A stretch of DNA of 64,000 nucleotides from Toxorhynchites rutilus septentrionalis. Taxonomy: Eukaryota > Arthropoda > Insecta > Diptera > Culicidae. Positions 43,563-57,080 of this stretch are shown one piece after another. Below the pieces are notes generated by a model. That model was not told the origin of the DNA. It made no database searches and saw only the letters and a list, made by a program, of their open reading frames with translations. The DNA lies in contig NC_073745.1 in NCBI RefSeq assembly GCF_029784135.1, positions 281,949,803 through 282,013,802 on the forward strand, in the 5' to 3' direction. The number at the start of each line of letters is the position of its first letter. Position 1 is the stretch's first letter. Made by a program: the position numbers and the translations under genes.

Positions 43563-44499
43563 TTTTTGGGATTGTTAAAATGATAGTCGACGCCCTGCGA
43601 CAATCACTTGTTTTCACTATTTTCTACACGTAAAATACAAATAAAATGGAGATAAACACAAAACTTCCAGCAAAGGCTGCTCTGTTTCTTCTTTTGTGGT
43701 TCACTACGAGCTAAATTGTTCCAACGGTTTTTTATGTCATTGACGTGCGGCGAAAACAGACGATCGCTTTGGTGGGCGAAAAACCTTGCACAGTGGGCTA
43801 ATGCGTACAAAGCGGTATAACATATTACAGTCAATATGATTAATTTATTTTTCCTATGATGTGTATATCTGGTCAGTTTGTTTCCAACTAAATAAAATTG
43901 GTATCGGCTCCCATTTAAATCTTGAAATTTGTTCTATACCTGCACGTTGGCAATTTTTTGGGTAGTAAAGTTTGAGGGTTGCTAATGTGAGGTATGGGTA
44001 AAAAATTAAAACTAGGAGGGAAATAGGACAGGTGAAATTATCATATTTATCATATTTAACAATAAATAAACAAATAACTACTTTAAACGAAATTGACTTA
44101 AATATACTTCATTTTAAGCATTCAACAATGTATGAATGTATTTTGTTGAAACTGTTTATGTTGAAATGAAATAGAATTAGGGCGGGTGTATTATAGTATA
44201 GTATAAATAGGGAAAGCTATAGTGGCCCTGCGAAGGGCTGATGGTATACATGGTTTTGTAGGATTTGTAGAAGACGGTTGATTGATAATTCATTTTTACT
44301 CTCGCGAGAACAATACGCAATTTTGTCATATATCGCAACATGTTATCTTATGTCATTGCACGCGTTGAACTGAGTAGATATGTCTTTTTTTGCAGTTGAC
44401 ACACACTCGGCCACAGAGGATCATTTACATATATGATTATATATACGATTCAGAGTTTCGTAGGAACTGTTAGGCTAGGCGCAAAATGAGAAACGTATT

Positions 44500-44951
44500 G
44501 TGCGATTCACATAGAACGTTACGGCAAAGAATGTCCACGTTCTGTCAACGTCTCCATCAATTCACATATGCAGGCAGCAACGAATGATTTAAGTGCGCTA
44601 CACATACAGCGTCACCGTCACCGTCCCATCAACTATTCTCTTGGACTTATTTTCCCGACGTCAAAGTTGCAGGTGATTGTGTATGTGAATGCCACCATAC
44701 GATTCCCATGGGACATTTCATTCCTTCACGTTGACTTCACGGTGACGGGACGGTGTATGTGTAGCACACTTTATTTAATGTCTCCGTCTTTTCTACAAAT
44801 CCTGCCGGTCGTTTTCATTGAACGTATGCTGACAAGTCGTTACGTTGCCGGTGTATGTGAATGTTTTCATAAGAATCGCATGGTAGAATAACTGACGTAA
44901 TGTGACGTGACGGAACGTGAACGTGACGTGGATGTTGTATGTGAATCGCAC
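44500..44951. repeat. Nested inverted-repeat elements (CACATAC ends)
   Basis: The outer ends GTGCGATTCACATAGAACG and the inverse of GTGCGATTCACATACAACA span 44500-44951. An inner pair, GTGCGCTACACATACAGCGTC and the inverse of GTGCTACACATACACCGTC, spans 44593-44767. The two end types are related, suggesting one MITE-like unit inside another. No target duplication was established. Confidence 0.5.
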
Positions 44952-45466
44952 TTAATGCACAAACCGATCGAGAACTTCGTCTTTCGATTGATCTGGAAAA
45001 TCATTACGAAATGACGAAAAATCGTCAGTGAACGTAACGGAAAACCGTTCATCGTTCCGACTAACTGGTGTCACTACGTCGGAGTGGACGATGCAAGGCT
45101 CATAAAACACTTTACTTTTATCCGGAAAATCGCCATTCACGGGGTGCAAACGTTTGTTAATGAACTGTTTAACCTGTTTCACGTTGAAGTGGCCGAACCT
45201 ACGATGCCACTTTTTTGGACCTTTAGTTCTTCGGTCACACGCTCGAAGATGCGGACAAAAGCGTCCCAAGTCTCCTTCGGCGCTCGCTTCTTCTGCACGT
45301 ATTCCAACTGGGTATGCCAGACATCAACAATGATTCTTGTGTCCCTCTTCGCCCATTCCTCGAAGATGTTTTGCAAGATTTACGTCTTTGCTATCGAGCT
45401 CTAAATCCTGCAGTTCCGTCAAGTCAGCGGGTGCATGAATCGGGTGGGCTTCTCTTTATCTGCCAT
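44945..45466 (-). pseudogene. Copia-type gag/pol remnant
   Basis: The minus strand starts with a gag-like ATGGCAGATAAAGAGAAG, then IFEEWAKRDTRI and KETWDAFVRIFERVTEEL, as in copia gag. After a deletion it continues as the GAG-pre-integrase domain (KKWHRRFGHFNVKQVKQFIN, YEPCIVHSDV) and the start of integrase (FSVTFTDDFSSF). Protease and most of pol are missing and frames change, so it is dead. No LTRs were found around it. Confidence 0.75.
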
Positions 45467-45685
45467 AATTTCACTCAACATTCGCGGTTAACGTTACTGG
45501 GCATCGTAACCTGAATTAACCAGCGGATGGGCTTACGTATCGGATAAAAATAAACTTGGACACGGTGAATCCACTGAAAGAAAATCTAACAACATGTTTT
45601 ATTAGAAGCGGTTACTTTTGGACAGTCTAATGAAGAAAATAAACTGGAAGTCAGGAAGTGGGGGCATAGCAGTGAAGTAGCTATT

Positions 45686-46661
45686 AGGCCGTATGAATAA
45701 AAACAAAATTCACCTTTACTTTACTTCATTCGAGCAGTCGAGCAGTGAGATTAAGTTTTTACTACGTTTGGTATGAATAAAAGAAACAACAAAGTATTTA
45801 CTTTTCGAAAATGGATGTTTAGCCGATTTCGTATGAATAAAACAGCATTCATCAAGTATTTACTTCGTTATTATCAAGTATGCTCATGAGCATACTTTGG
45901 ATCTGAAAACACTATCATTCGTTTTTATGTCATATCCGATTTATGTTTAATGCTGCTATCTTGCGCTTGAAGTTAAACAAGTTAACGATCCGCATTGATG
46001 GCATTGAGCTTCGTTTACTAGTTTAGGGGAGCGTAAAAAAATTGATTGATTTTCAGGCGGAATGAACACGTTTTTAAAATTTAAATTATGAATGAAAAAT
46101 AACCTTCCCGTACCAATTGAGCATTCTGTTCAAATGAAAAACACTTTTGTTTGCAGGTGGTGAAAAAATCTTGTACGATATTGTTTTTGAAGACAACTTT
46201 ATATTATAATGAAAAGTTGCAGTAATGATGTTGGAAATGTATAGACAAAGGGTTAAATAAAAGTCGGAAAAAGGTGTTTTAAGTGATTCAATAACATGAT
46301 GTGCACATTTTCACTCAAATTTTAACATTTGAAAACTGGCTTCGTGTCTTCTAATATGATAGGTATTACACTAACGAGATAGGGACCCAAACTATGGTCC
46401 CTAATTGAAAGTCGCCACCAGACGTCGACACTATTCCTTTTTCATCGCGAATTCACGCTTTGTCCAAAAAAAAAACGTTTTGAAACGAAAACTAAACAAT
46501 CAGTTGATAGATGTTTGACAAAGTAAAAACTATGTTCGAATTCGAAAATCAAATTAGTAAAGTAAACTTTTATTCATACGGATTCAAGTAAATACTAGCA
46601 AAGTTTACTTTACTTGGAAACGGGCAGAATAAGTAAATACTTTTTTTTATTCATACGACCT
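45686..46661. mobile_element. Non-autonomous DNA element with CGTATGAATAAA ends
   Basis: Left end AGGCCGTATGAATAAAAAC; right end inverts to AGGTCGTATGAATAAAAAA. ATT flanks both sides (45683-45685, 46662-46664). The string TATGAATAAAA recurs internally near 45770 and 45829, and inverted near 46570. It contains a fragment homologous to the inner arm of the hAT MITE at 320-792 (45997-46065). No ORF is visible. Confidence 0.6.
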
Positions 46662-46889
46662 ATTGAATGGTTTGCATACTTCACATAAAATAAGGAAAAT
46701 GGTCCTTGCCCAGTCTAGAGTTGCATATGACTGATGTGATGGTGCAGAATCTTGTTGGAAGTATTATGATTCATTCTTGTAGTGATGTTTGGCCGCGAGT
46801 CTTTGAAACATTGTTAATATAGAATTTCATGTTGTTTTTAACATTGGAATTCAATTAAAACGATGAATTGGAGCGGTAATTTCCAATTT

Positions 46890-47330
46890 TTGGAAAAACA
46901 TCCAAAAACCCTCACTCGGGAAGCATATTAAAATCTTTGAATTTCCAGACTATCCCGTAGAATCTCTGAAAGCTGTGCTGCATACACTCGATCATTCTAT
47001 TGATTATGTTGATTTTGTAACAAAACATTTGAAAAGAAGTTCTCACAACTCGCGAGCTGCTTGAGAAGGTTATGACATCTTTGTACTCTTGCTACATTCA
47101 GCTTCTCGGTGAGACTATTGTTTTTAGTATGCTGTAATTCCAACGATCTTCTTCAAAATATGTTGTTTGGATCAATCACTGAGACAATCCAAGCTGCCTG
47201 GCCATCTTACGTCTAGATTGATTAGGATTTAGACGAATTCGCTGTTTAACTATTTTCTCCGCATGTGGGGTTCTGACTGACCACTTTAGTCTAAGTTTTG
47301 GTTGAGTTTTCCATGAACCAGTCTCGTTCC
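46890..47330 (-). pseudogene. Tc1/mariner transposase remnant
   Basis: Minus-strand frames give RTPHAEKIVKQRIRLNPNQS and RRKMARQLGLSQ, the helix-turn-helix part of a Tc1/mariner transposase. About 200 bp later comes QNDRVYAAQLSEI-like sequence from the region just after the first catalytic Asp. Stops and frameshifts are frequent. No ends were located. Confidence 0.65.
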
Positions 47331-48258
47331 ATGGTGCGAAAGATGAATCTTCTGTTCACATCGGGCAGAATCTTTCAGCTTTTTGAAACTATCCAGCGAT
47401 AGCGGTATTCAGAACAATTTTGTAACTAGTTTTCATTTTGCGTTCATGAAGCTTCCAAACGAATTAATTTTCAATGGAAACTTACACGTCATGTTGACAT
47501 TAGAATACACTGCAATATCATTTAAGTGTGTTCAATTTACTTATTTTGACCAAGACTGTTTTAAAAATTAGCGACAGTTATCTTGAATCTCTCTGTTCGG
47601 GTGTAATTAAGAATTTTTTTTTTGTTTCTACCAGGTTGAAACTACAAGTTTTTAACCTACATTGTGCCACTCGTTTCCGCCAGAAAGGTATCCTGGATGT
47701 CAACAAACGTTGCCCGAACACTCCCCTTGTTCGGACGCCATTCTAATAACTAAAAACAAATGTCAGAATCAAAAAAGGGACATCGTCATCTACTAAATGA
47801 GGTTGTTTTCTAAAAGCACGATTCATGGAAAGCAGTGCTCGGCATAGTCATAGTCAACTGAGGATAGTCGGCTGACTAACCGACTGACTATTTCCATAGT
47901 CTGTCGGTAAATGACTTTTGGCTCTTCACGCAGTTTCTCCGCCAAAACGACTGAACAGTCAGTCGGGCGTTTAGTCGTTATCTCCCTCTACCGACTCGAC
48001 TATATCATTCCATTCTTCCCAGTCAAATTGTCCTCATTGCATTTTGAAGTGACTTTCCCCAAAACGAATTGGTTCTTCTCTCTCTTTCCCATGCACGTTT
48101 GCATGCATTGATGTTTGAATCCACCGTGAGCTGAATTTAACGTTTTCCGTTGTGACCGTAGTCCTTCCAACAGTTCCAAGTCCAGATTTGGTAGTGTCCT
48201 TATCGCAGGAGCTCGTAACTTCTCTGCTGTATCGGTTCAAACGAGGAATGGAAACTCT

Positions 48259-49040
48259 TTGGAACAGATTTGTGTCTCCACTACCATACGTGAGAAAAGG
48301 ATATTACTTTGCGCAGTATACATTCACCCCGACCGCAGTCGTGACGTGGGGGTTTATGATTCCCATTTGGCTTCTGTGCGTGAGCTGTGTGACCGTGCGT
48401 CTTCTGATGACACCGTATTGGTATGTGGCGATTACAATCAGCCTCATATTGCATGGGAATTACATGCTAACTCTGTTGTTGATCTGAATCCGTCTTTGAC
48501 CTCTGCGGCGAGTGATGTTCTATTGGATGGAATCACCTTTCTCGGTCTCCAGCAGCGCAACTTCATTCGCAATTTTCGTGGCCGAACACTGGATCTGGTT
48601 TTTTGTGCTCCCGATATTAACATCGCTATCAACGAATCTGTATCGCCACTGCTAGCGGTGGATTTGCACCATCCTCCGTTAGTATTATCGTTATCGGATA
48701 CAAGAGGAGCAGTGTTGGCTGTTGAGGATCGGAACGAAGGCGAACAAGCGTTGAATTACGCAAAAAATAATTTCGCTGCATTTAACGAGTTTCTGAGTAG
48801 CTACAATTGGAACGCTCTTGGTCAGGACGTTTACGACATGGCGACGCGTTTTTGCGAAATCGTTTGCAACTGGCTCGTGACGAATACCCCACGAAGGAAA
48901 CCTCCAATGTCTCCAGCTTGGAGCACTCCACTTCTTCGTAATTACGCCGTCGAGGAACTGTTGAAACCATACACAACTTTCAACTCGCTAGCAGTGTATA
49001 CTGACGCCTTAACCGTGCCCTCTACAAATCATACGTGCTT
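48259..49040 (+). pseudogene. Jockey-like element: endonuclease part
   Basis: AP-like endonuclease with LLCAVYIHPDRS, the catalytic VCGDYNQPHIAW, RTLDLVFCAPD and DLHHPPLVLSL. After KPPMSPAWSTPLLRNYA the frame goes wrong near 49010, and the correct sense continues from 49035 in another frame. It lacks the N-terminal part of the endonuclease. Confidence 0.85.
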
Positions 49041-50827
49041 CGTGTCCAGACAAACCTGCGTAGGAATCCAAAGAGCTTCTGGAAGTTTGTCAATTCCAAG
49101 CGAAAAACAGCAGATATTCCGTCTAAGGTGTTCTCGGGCGCTCAGGAATCGTCCTCCGTTTCTGAAATGTGCGATTCATTTTCAAAACACTTTGCATCGG
49201 TGTTTGTCGCTGATGCAGCCACCCCGTCAGAAGCCGAGAGAGCTGCAGCTAACGTTTCAGAGAGTTTAATAGACTTGGGACCATTTGTCGTTACCCCACA
49301 GATGGTTGAGAAGGGCGTAAAAAAATTAAAACGTTCAACAGTTCCTGGCCCAGATGGCGTTCCAGCTATAGTTTTTTGCCGCTGTGCTACATCTTTGGCT
49401 TTACCGCTCTCCCGTATTTACACAGCTTCGCTGAGTCAAGGGGTTTTTCCAGATGTGTGGAAGCATTCCTTTATGTTTCCCGTGTTTAAGAAAGGTGATA
49501 ACTGTAACGTGGCTAACTATCGTGGCATAACCAGTTTATCTGCCGCCTCCAAGCTTTTTGAGTTGATCGTGAACGATGCTGTCTTTTTCGAAGTTAAGCG
49601 TTATATCTCACCAGTACAATATGGCTTTATGCCAGGACGCTCGGTAAGCACCAATCTTCTCGAGTTTTCGTCGTTTTGTATCAACCGTCTAGAGGAACGC
49701 GCTCAAGTTGATGCTATCTACACCGACATAAAAGCCGCTTTCGATCGAATTGACCATCGCATCCTACTGAGAAAACTATCCCGTCTTGGTGCTACCGACA
49801 AATTCATCAACTGGCGAGATCATACCTGTCTGGAAGAACGCTCCGTGTCAAGCTCCTGTCTCACACTTCATCTCCGTTTGCTGTTTCTTCGGGTGTTCCG
49901 CAAGGCAGCAATCTTGGACCACTGCTGTTCGCGATCTTCTATAACGATGTGTCGCTTATTCTAGCATGTGACTGTGTGTCGATATATGCAGACGACTTGA
50001 AAATCTATCTAGCCATCGAAACCCTCGAGGATTGCCGACGGTTACAGAGCCTGCTTGACCAGTTTGTGAGTTGGTGTCGCCTGAACAAGCTAACTATCAG
50101 TATAAATAAATGTGTCATCATGAGTTTCCATCGAAAAAGACAACCAACTATATTCGACTACACGATCGATGATATTATCTTGGAGAGAGTCAGTCAGGTC
50201 AACGACTTGGGCGTAACTCTCGACCCTAAGCTCATTTTCGACGCACACCGATCTGCATTGATATCCAAGGCCAATCGTCAGCTTGGGTTTATTTCGAGAA
50301 TCTCTAGGGACTTTACTGATCCCTACTGCCTGAAATCTCTCTTCTGCTCGCTTGTTCGGCCGATTCTTGAAACCGCATCTGTAGTATGGAGCCCGTACCA
50401 ACACATGTGGATCGTCAGGATTGAACGGATTCAAAAATGGTTTATCCGTAGAGCGCTTAGGAATCTGCCTTGGCGTGACCCGCGGAACCTGCCGTCATAT
50501 ACAGCTAGATGTCGCTTACTGAACTTGAATACTCTTGAGCGTCGTAGGCGTATTCAACAAGCCACCTTCGTTGCCAAACTTCTTTGTGGTGAAATCGATG
50601 CGCCTAACTTGCTCGAGAAGATGAACTTTCGCGCTCCCAGTAGAATTCTACGATCCTCGTTTTTGCTGCAACCGCTTGCACATCGTTCATTGTATGGTCA
50701 ACATGAGCCGGTCACGGAAATGATCAGAACCTTTTCATCCGTAGAGCAGTTTTATGACTTTGAAGAATCATCACTACGCTTCAGAAACCGAATTGAGAAT
50801 CCCGATGTGTTTAATGTTATGTTTTAA
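49035..50827 (+). pseudogene. Jockey-like element: reverse transcriptase, frameshifted
   Basis: Frame one (49035 to about 49850) holds NPKSFWKFVNSKR, VPGPDGVPAIVF, FKKGDNCNVANYRGI, YGFMPGRSVSTNL and the first catalytic block IYTDIKAAFDRIDH. A frameshift near 49850 moves the sense to the frame that reads SGVPQGSNLGPLLF and then IYADDLKIYL (catalytic YADD). It continues to the C-terminus (WSPYQHMWIVRIERIQKWFI) ending at 50827. Two frameshifts in total with the endonuclease junction; otherwise well conserved. Confidence 0.88.
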
Positions 50828-50929
50828 TGTTATGTTTCTGTTCGACTATTTTACTAATTTTTGTTCATTAAGACGATTTTGTCAGATGAATGTTATATCT
50901 AAACAAATAAACAAATAAACAAATATTCG

Positions 50930-52266
50930 TTCAATCATTATATAACCTAAATTCTCCATATTGCATTATCGCGGATATTGATGGATCTTCAAAGTTGGAA
51001 GAGATAGTTGACTTACGCTATTGTTCTTTGTTCAATATACGAACTGCCTCGATACTAATTGGAAAGCGGTTATTGTTTTGTTTATGGCATCAAACAGTTG
51101 GTACCAGGGAATTGTGGGACGGAATATTTTGGATTATAAACGTAATACATTACAAGAAATAAGAAAATCAGAAATATCCTCGATATACATACATCTGTCT
51201 TATCGTGATCTATTCGCGAACTTATATAATTATTCTCACACAAGTTCCAGCGACAAGATTAGATGATCTTGTAGCCTCGTCTCATCTTATGTCTGGCTGA
51301 TCTAACACCAGCACGTTCGACATTATGCAACCATAACATATCGTGGGAGACGCGATCTGCTGTTACTCGCCAATAAACCATTCACTCATTCCGTCCTTGG
51401 GATCGCTCGAGTCGTGAATAAACTCGAATCGTACGATTAATTACCAGCAGATTCATTCACAGGGCAGAGCACCCTTCAGACCGAACAGGGCGAGGGATTT
51501 CTCACCTCTTCCGTACCTTAACCTTGTCGGGGATGGCGTGTGTCTGTCAGTTATTTCCACGTCCGCATGACCGGTAATGGATATCGCCGTTATGGGAATA
51601 CAGTTCTTGCCTGAGCTCAAGCTCAAAGCTGCCTCAACCTGCCGTCCGTCCGGGATGGGACTTCACGAAGGCGATCTAATCGCTGCGTCGCGTTGAAATG
51701 CAGTGAAACGAAACGGGTATGAATTGAAATTCCACTGTGACTCTTATCGGTTCGTGATTCAAATAAATTAATTACTCGAAATGGAACACCAAGTGGGGCA
51801 TAAAAGCGAGAGTGCATCGTTGTTCTGGGATGATCTATTGAATTTGAGAGGGGTATCTGTTGGTAGCTACTGTTGTTTGCGGTTTCGGGGGAGGAGTGAT
51901 TGTGGATGACTAGTGTTTGCCAGTGATTGTTTAAACTGGCGTTGATAGGTTATAATTTACCATCATCATTCAATTTCGCATCATGCTCAAATAATAATCA
52001 GATAATAGGACTTCTCCGATGAATGATGATTGTATAAGAATGATAAGTTGTTTGAATGAATGAATACGCTTTGTACTTATGTATTCTGGAAGCAACTGGA
52101 AACGTTTTTCATTATTACCTTCATTCAAATAAACCTGTTTTTTCACAAACAAAAAGGACTTAGAGATTGCCCTCACTTTATATTCCGTTGTGGGAAAAGG
52201 ACGATTTTCAAAAATTTCTCGTGGACATTTTTTCAAATTTTTTTAACTTGTTGCTTTTAGGGAAAG
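50930..52266. other. Intergenic; distinct GC-richer block at 51290-51760
   Basis: Flanks are AT-rich, but about 51290-51760 is clearly richer in G+C, has several CG dinucleotides and no repeat ends or long ORF. It could be a non-coding exon, a promoter or a relic of another element. Nothing else seen. Confidence 0.4.
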
Positions 52267-52271
52267 CATCA

Positions 52272-53110
52272 TAGGGGAAGTGGGGACATAGTGGTCACCC
52301 TAAGGAATATGCCCATTTCTAGCGTCCACATACCGTTTCAATTCCTGTTTTTCGAAGAATATTATAGTTCAACTCATTGTTGTTCAAGATAGTAAACGGG
52401 GTTTACTATAAAAATTCAAAATAGTACATTTTTCCTCATTAGAAAAAAAGGTGAAAAATCAAACACTTTTTTGCTTGGAGGTAAAGTGGTCGCACATATC
52501 AAGCTAAATGGGATGGATTTATGCGTTTTGTCGTCCAAATTTGTTCAAATCATATTTGATATAGTAGGTACATGCATGAAATAAACTTGGTCTATTCACC
52601 TAGAGTCTGAAGTTAAATTTTCTCATTCATTCAAAAACGTTGTAAGAAACAAATAACGTTCCGCATAATGAGGCTTGGTTTAGTTGGAGTGGCATATCAA
52701 GGGTCAAAACCACCTCTTCAAGCGCAGAACGTGATGAGGTATATCAGCATTAGTAAACAGAACATTGTAAGTCGTTATTCACCTATGGCTCACCTCTCCT
52801 AGAATATGTGAACAGTCGTCCAAACTAATAATTTGTCCAACATATCAGATTGAACGAACTAAATTCCTCGAGAAATTCCTCAGATACCATATGCACAGAA
52901 CTACGGCCTAATGGCTATCGAGGGAGCAAATTCTGTTTTTATTTATATTTTGACATGCGACAACTCTTCTGAAGTACAGGGTGACTCAAAATTCATTAAA
53001 TTCTTCAAACATAAGGTGACTATCAATACGGTGTCAATAGTCAATAGTTATACTACCAAACAAGCAGGTGTCCACTTTGCCCCCTATGACCAATTTGCCC
53101 CCACTACCCC
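52272..53110. mobile_element. TIR repeat with GTGGGGGCA ends, copy 2
   Basis: Homologous over its length to 964-1830. The left end TAGGGGAAGTGGGGACATAG pairs with the right end GCCCCCACTACCCC inverted. CATCA is found at 52267-52271 and 53111-53115, a candidate 5-bp target duplication. No transposase frame is visible. Confidence 0.65.
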
Positions 53111-53119
53111 CATCAGTTT

Positions 53120-55493
53120 CTCCTTTTATTTCTCAGATAGGGTAAATAATTTTGATTTGTTCGATTAGGGGTGTTTGTACGCAACTAGTAAATGCAAATC
53201 GATTTTTCTTAATGAAAATCACATATAATCAAGACAAGTTTGGGTTTGTTGAAAATCCCCAAGTCTCTTGTTGCAAATAATACCATAAAGCGTTCAAATC
53301 ATCAATTTTTTTATATATTTTAACGATTTTCATCGAAGCGAAAATGTGGGCATGGTTTGTCCACCTCTGATCATGGTGCGTTCGAAAAATGATCATGATT
53401 TGTCCGGTTTTAGAAATCACTACTTTTGAGTGAAAAAAAAACTTTCAAGTAGATGTTGTATTTCTCATTGCTTGAGTTTACTGTCATCATATTGGTCCAT
53501 TAATAATTTAGGCTTTCTTCAGAATATTGCCTTTTCTTGGGCATTTGAAAGGTGAACAACACTCAACACAAAGAAACTTTATTTCTGCTTCGCGCGATGG
53601 ACAACAAAACAAAACAAATAAACTGCAGCGCGCCAAGCGGTTGCCATAATAATCATGTAGACAAACCAACATCAGTGAATTGGGAAATCCATGATCAGAA
53701 TTGATAATCGATAATCGAAATGCATTAATTATATGATTTAGATGTATAAATCTGATCTAGATGACGTGTAAGCATGATATTTACAATTTTTGTAAGTGTT
53801 ATAAACCAGAAAGATCTGAATACGTACCAAATTATCGCGTTGACAACAATAGAAGGTTGACTTTGTAAGCCTTTAAAACATGTGAATCCGTAGAAATATC
53901 CTATAAAACTACTGTAAATCATGAAAAAGACTATTTTATTTACATGTTTGGAAACATTTGAATACCTGGTTTGACACAAGTACGCTGAACTAGAGCATTC
54001 AAAGAAGTGGACAAACCGTAATCATATTTTCGACTGGATCAACCAACATCATTTACCTCACTAATCAGTGATACAATACAAACTATTTCGTGAGAAGTCA
54101 CTTCAATTAGCACATAAAATCAGTTTACACTGAAGTCACTTTGTACGCGGTTTATACGTGCGTAAATTCCCTATTGCGCGTAAAAAACGCGTAAATTCCG
54201 AAATCTGTGTAAAATAAACGGCGTAAATTCCGAAAATCACGTAAAAAAAGACGCGTTGAGAAAACACGTAAACAAAAACCGCGTGAAATGCGACTTTATT
54301 GCATAAACTGTAGTGAATCTGGATAATAATGATGAAAAAATTTAATCTATTTCCTAATATAGAAATAAACATCTAAGGTCGTTCCACAAGTTGATTTGTT
54401 TCAGAAAACGTTGAACGAGTACATAATTCCATATAAACTAACGGAAAATCATGTGCAAAAAATATTAAAACGGGATCGTAATCTTCTTGGGACAACTATA
54501 TTCTGTATTTGATCAACATGAGTGTTGATGAGTAGTTGTTGATGAGTTGATAAATAAGATTGAATAAAAAAACATGAAAGAGCAACAAAAATAAGAAGTA
54601 ACATGAAAATTGTAATGAGAAAACCTGAAAACGATGCTGGAGACTTCGCTGTGTCATTTTTAGAAATTAATGTAGACACAATTAACATGCCATCTTCTTT
54701 TCTTTCCGTATTGCTTTTTAAGGCTAAGAGATCATTTAGAAATGAACACGGGCTATGCAATATTTCGAAAATTAAGCAGGTAATTTCAATATAAAAAATA
54801 TAAAATGTGAAAAGAAGTTGTAAGAAAAAAATGGCACTTACGTATTAGCACTACCGCAGCGCAATTATTATTTTGAATTATTTTTTTTCGTAATGAAATT
54901 TATTCTAAGTTTAAGGATAAGTGACGCATTTCGAGTCGGAAGCGGTTGCCTCTTGCAACCAAACCTGTGTCCCACCGATTGCCTCGTTAGTTTGAAACAT
55001 AGGAGACGATCCTTTAGCTAGGTCCGACCGAGCGTTAGTGAACGTCGGACGGCATACTTTTGCCTGATGCATTACGTTTGCCCGGTTAATTTTTGCTTTG
55101 AGATATATCATTCATGATCATGGGAATTATTTTTTGCCAATTAGAACCATTGATCGATTGTGGCATTTGTCTACTTTCATCAAACAATGTGGTTTCTTTG
55201 ATATGGTGGAATATTTCATTTGTACATAACCTTCATCGAATTATCATCTATACTTTTTTTTCGCTAAAATCTCCATTCGGTCCGGCTGTAGAAAAGAAAT
55301 GGAATTGAGAAAGAAGAGCATAGTGTTTAGGTGAGCGAGTGAGTGAATCACTGTTCAATAACTACTGAATGGATTTTCCAAGCGGGCGCTAGCCTATATA
55401 CAAATTTGTGTGATTTTAAAAGTCTGTTTTGAAAGCAATTTTTAAGCTATTAAAACAAGTGTTCGGTATTTGTAAATTTGGTAATTTGTTACA
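53120..55493. other. AT-rich intergenic DNA, no gene recognised
   Basis: No reliable ORF. Around 54150-54300 the phrase CGCGTAAATTCCGAAA recurs in degenerate form, suggesting an old repeat. A moderately GC-rich stretch at 54915-55090 was not identified. Confidence 0.4.
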
Positions 55494-55568
55494 TTCGGGT
55501 AATTGCAATTCAGGTGAATGTTTTTCGGGTAGCTGTAGTTCGGGTAACTGTCTTTCAGGTAAATGTGA
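55464..55568. repeat. 15-bp minisatellite
   Basis: Five clear 15-bp units from 55494 (TTCGGGTAATTGCAA, TTCAGGTGAATGTTT, and so on), preceded by two weaker units. Read in one frame they give a Ser-Gly-x-Cys-x repeat in a 63-codon ORF, but that ORF lacks an ATG start and I do not regard it as a gene. Confidence 0.85.
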
Positions 55569-55769
55569 CCCAATCGTCCAAATTACCCCTATTTACCCTA
55601 AATCTATTATGTTTCTTTGATTGATACTCTCATCCGCATTGGAAAAGTTGTGGCAATCGTAACCATTGAAGTAGAATAAAGACTGGAACGCGCAAAAATA
55701 CAAACGGGAGAATTTTCCCAAAAAGGCCTGGTTCAAATATCTGACTATCAACACGAATGAACAGTTAGA

Positions 55770-56130
55770 TGTGCTACGAAGTACGAAAAATCATTTACTG
55801 CTGTTTTTGCATCAAAAACAATGTGATAATTAGGTAATTTGGCATCAATTCATAAAATTCGGAAGGTTATGGCATGGTTTAATGAATAGGGGCTTCAGAT
55901 TCTACACCCTCTCAAGAACTTATGAGGAGCGATCGTACGAATAGCAGATGCAGCTTACAAGCAGTATGAGTGATTTGAAGAGCTCGAACGAGCAGTATCT
56001 TCTGCGTAGAACGAGATACACACTACAACATTGTCGTAAACACCCCGAATGGGTTATTTGAATTGATTGAGAACTAAAGATGACCTACGAATTAGAAACT
56101 TATCGTAATTCATTTTAAAATCACGTTAAT
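55770..56130. repeat. Degenerate Tc1-like 3' remnant, copy 1
   Basis: Shares TATGGCATGGTT and the following AGGGG-TTCA-ATTCT segment with 58230-58520. In the other copy this reads TMAWLIEQGIQILDW, like the end of a Tc1 transposase. Heavily decayed. Confidence 0.4.
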
Positions 56131-56232
56131 TTTGTAAAAGAGTGAGAGTTTTCTTACATTGCCTATTTTAAGAAAAAATCCGTTAAGTAAATAATAATAA
56201 TAATAGTTATAACATGCTTATGATATAGAAAC

Positions 56233-56409
<177 letters not shown>

Positions 56410-56644
56410 AAGGTTCAGCATTTATCTTTCGTGATCATTTTACATATTGTGTTGTTTGTGTCGATTCGCATTATTATTTATACACAGTTTTTACATTCTA
56501 GTATTTGCATTATGTGATGAATACTTAACGACCAACGCTTTACCACAATGGCTAAAAATTAGTATATTTGTTATACTTGGATTTCCCATCGCGGAAAACT
56601 ACCATAAAATTGTAATAGGAGTACCGGTAAGCTTCTTGGTTTTT

Positions 56645-57080
56645 TTTTGTCAAAAAATAATGCTTTATTCTGCAAAATGGCTACAAATTTAATATTCAAA
56701 GTATTGCTCATCATTAGTCACAACTTTTTCCCATCTTTCTGGAAATTCACGGATCCTTTTGCGGAACTATCGGCCGGTTTGTCAGCTAACCACGAATCGA
56801 TCCAATTTTTGACTTCATCAAAATTGGAGAAGTGCTGGTCAACCAGGCCATGTTGCATCGATCGAAAAAGGTAGTAATCGGACGGAGCAATGTCTGGAGA
56901 ATATGACTGGTGGAATTGGACTTCCTATTTCAGCATTTCCAAGTACGTTTTGACCGGTTTAGCGACATGTGTCCGAGCATTGTCGTACTGCAAAACAACT
57001 TTATCGTGTCTTTGCTGGTATTGTGGCAGTTCATCTTCAAACTTTTTTGGCGGTCCGGAACGCAAACAAAAATTTTATTC
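56645..57080 (-). pseudogene. Mariner-type transposase C-terminal remnant
   Basis: The minus strand reads VVLQYDNARTHVAKPVKTYL (second catalytic Asp region), SYSPDIAPSDYYLFRSM (third Asp) and VKNWIDSWLADKP. This is a DD34D mariner different from the one at 29313. It has at least one stop and an internal indel. The N-terminal half and the inverted repeats were not found. Confidence 0.75.

Larger units (their letters stand above)
48165..50925 (+). mobile_element. 5'-truncated Jockey-like non-LTR retrotransposon
   Basis: Plus-strand element running from within the endonuclease (GSVLIAGARNFSAV near 48190) to a 3' tail of short tandem units (AAACAAATAAAC) at 50901-50925. It has one ORF in three frames. 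The 5' boundary is approximate. No target duplication was identified. Confidence 0.85.

Noticed and set aside
55429..55620. Cys-rich 63-codon ORF resembling a small disulfide peptide
   Set aside because: Its cysteines come from a 15-bp minisatellite; there is no ATG start and no signal peptide.
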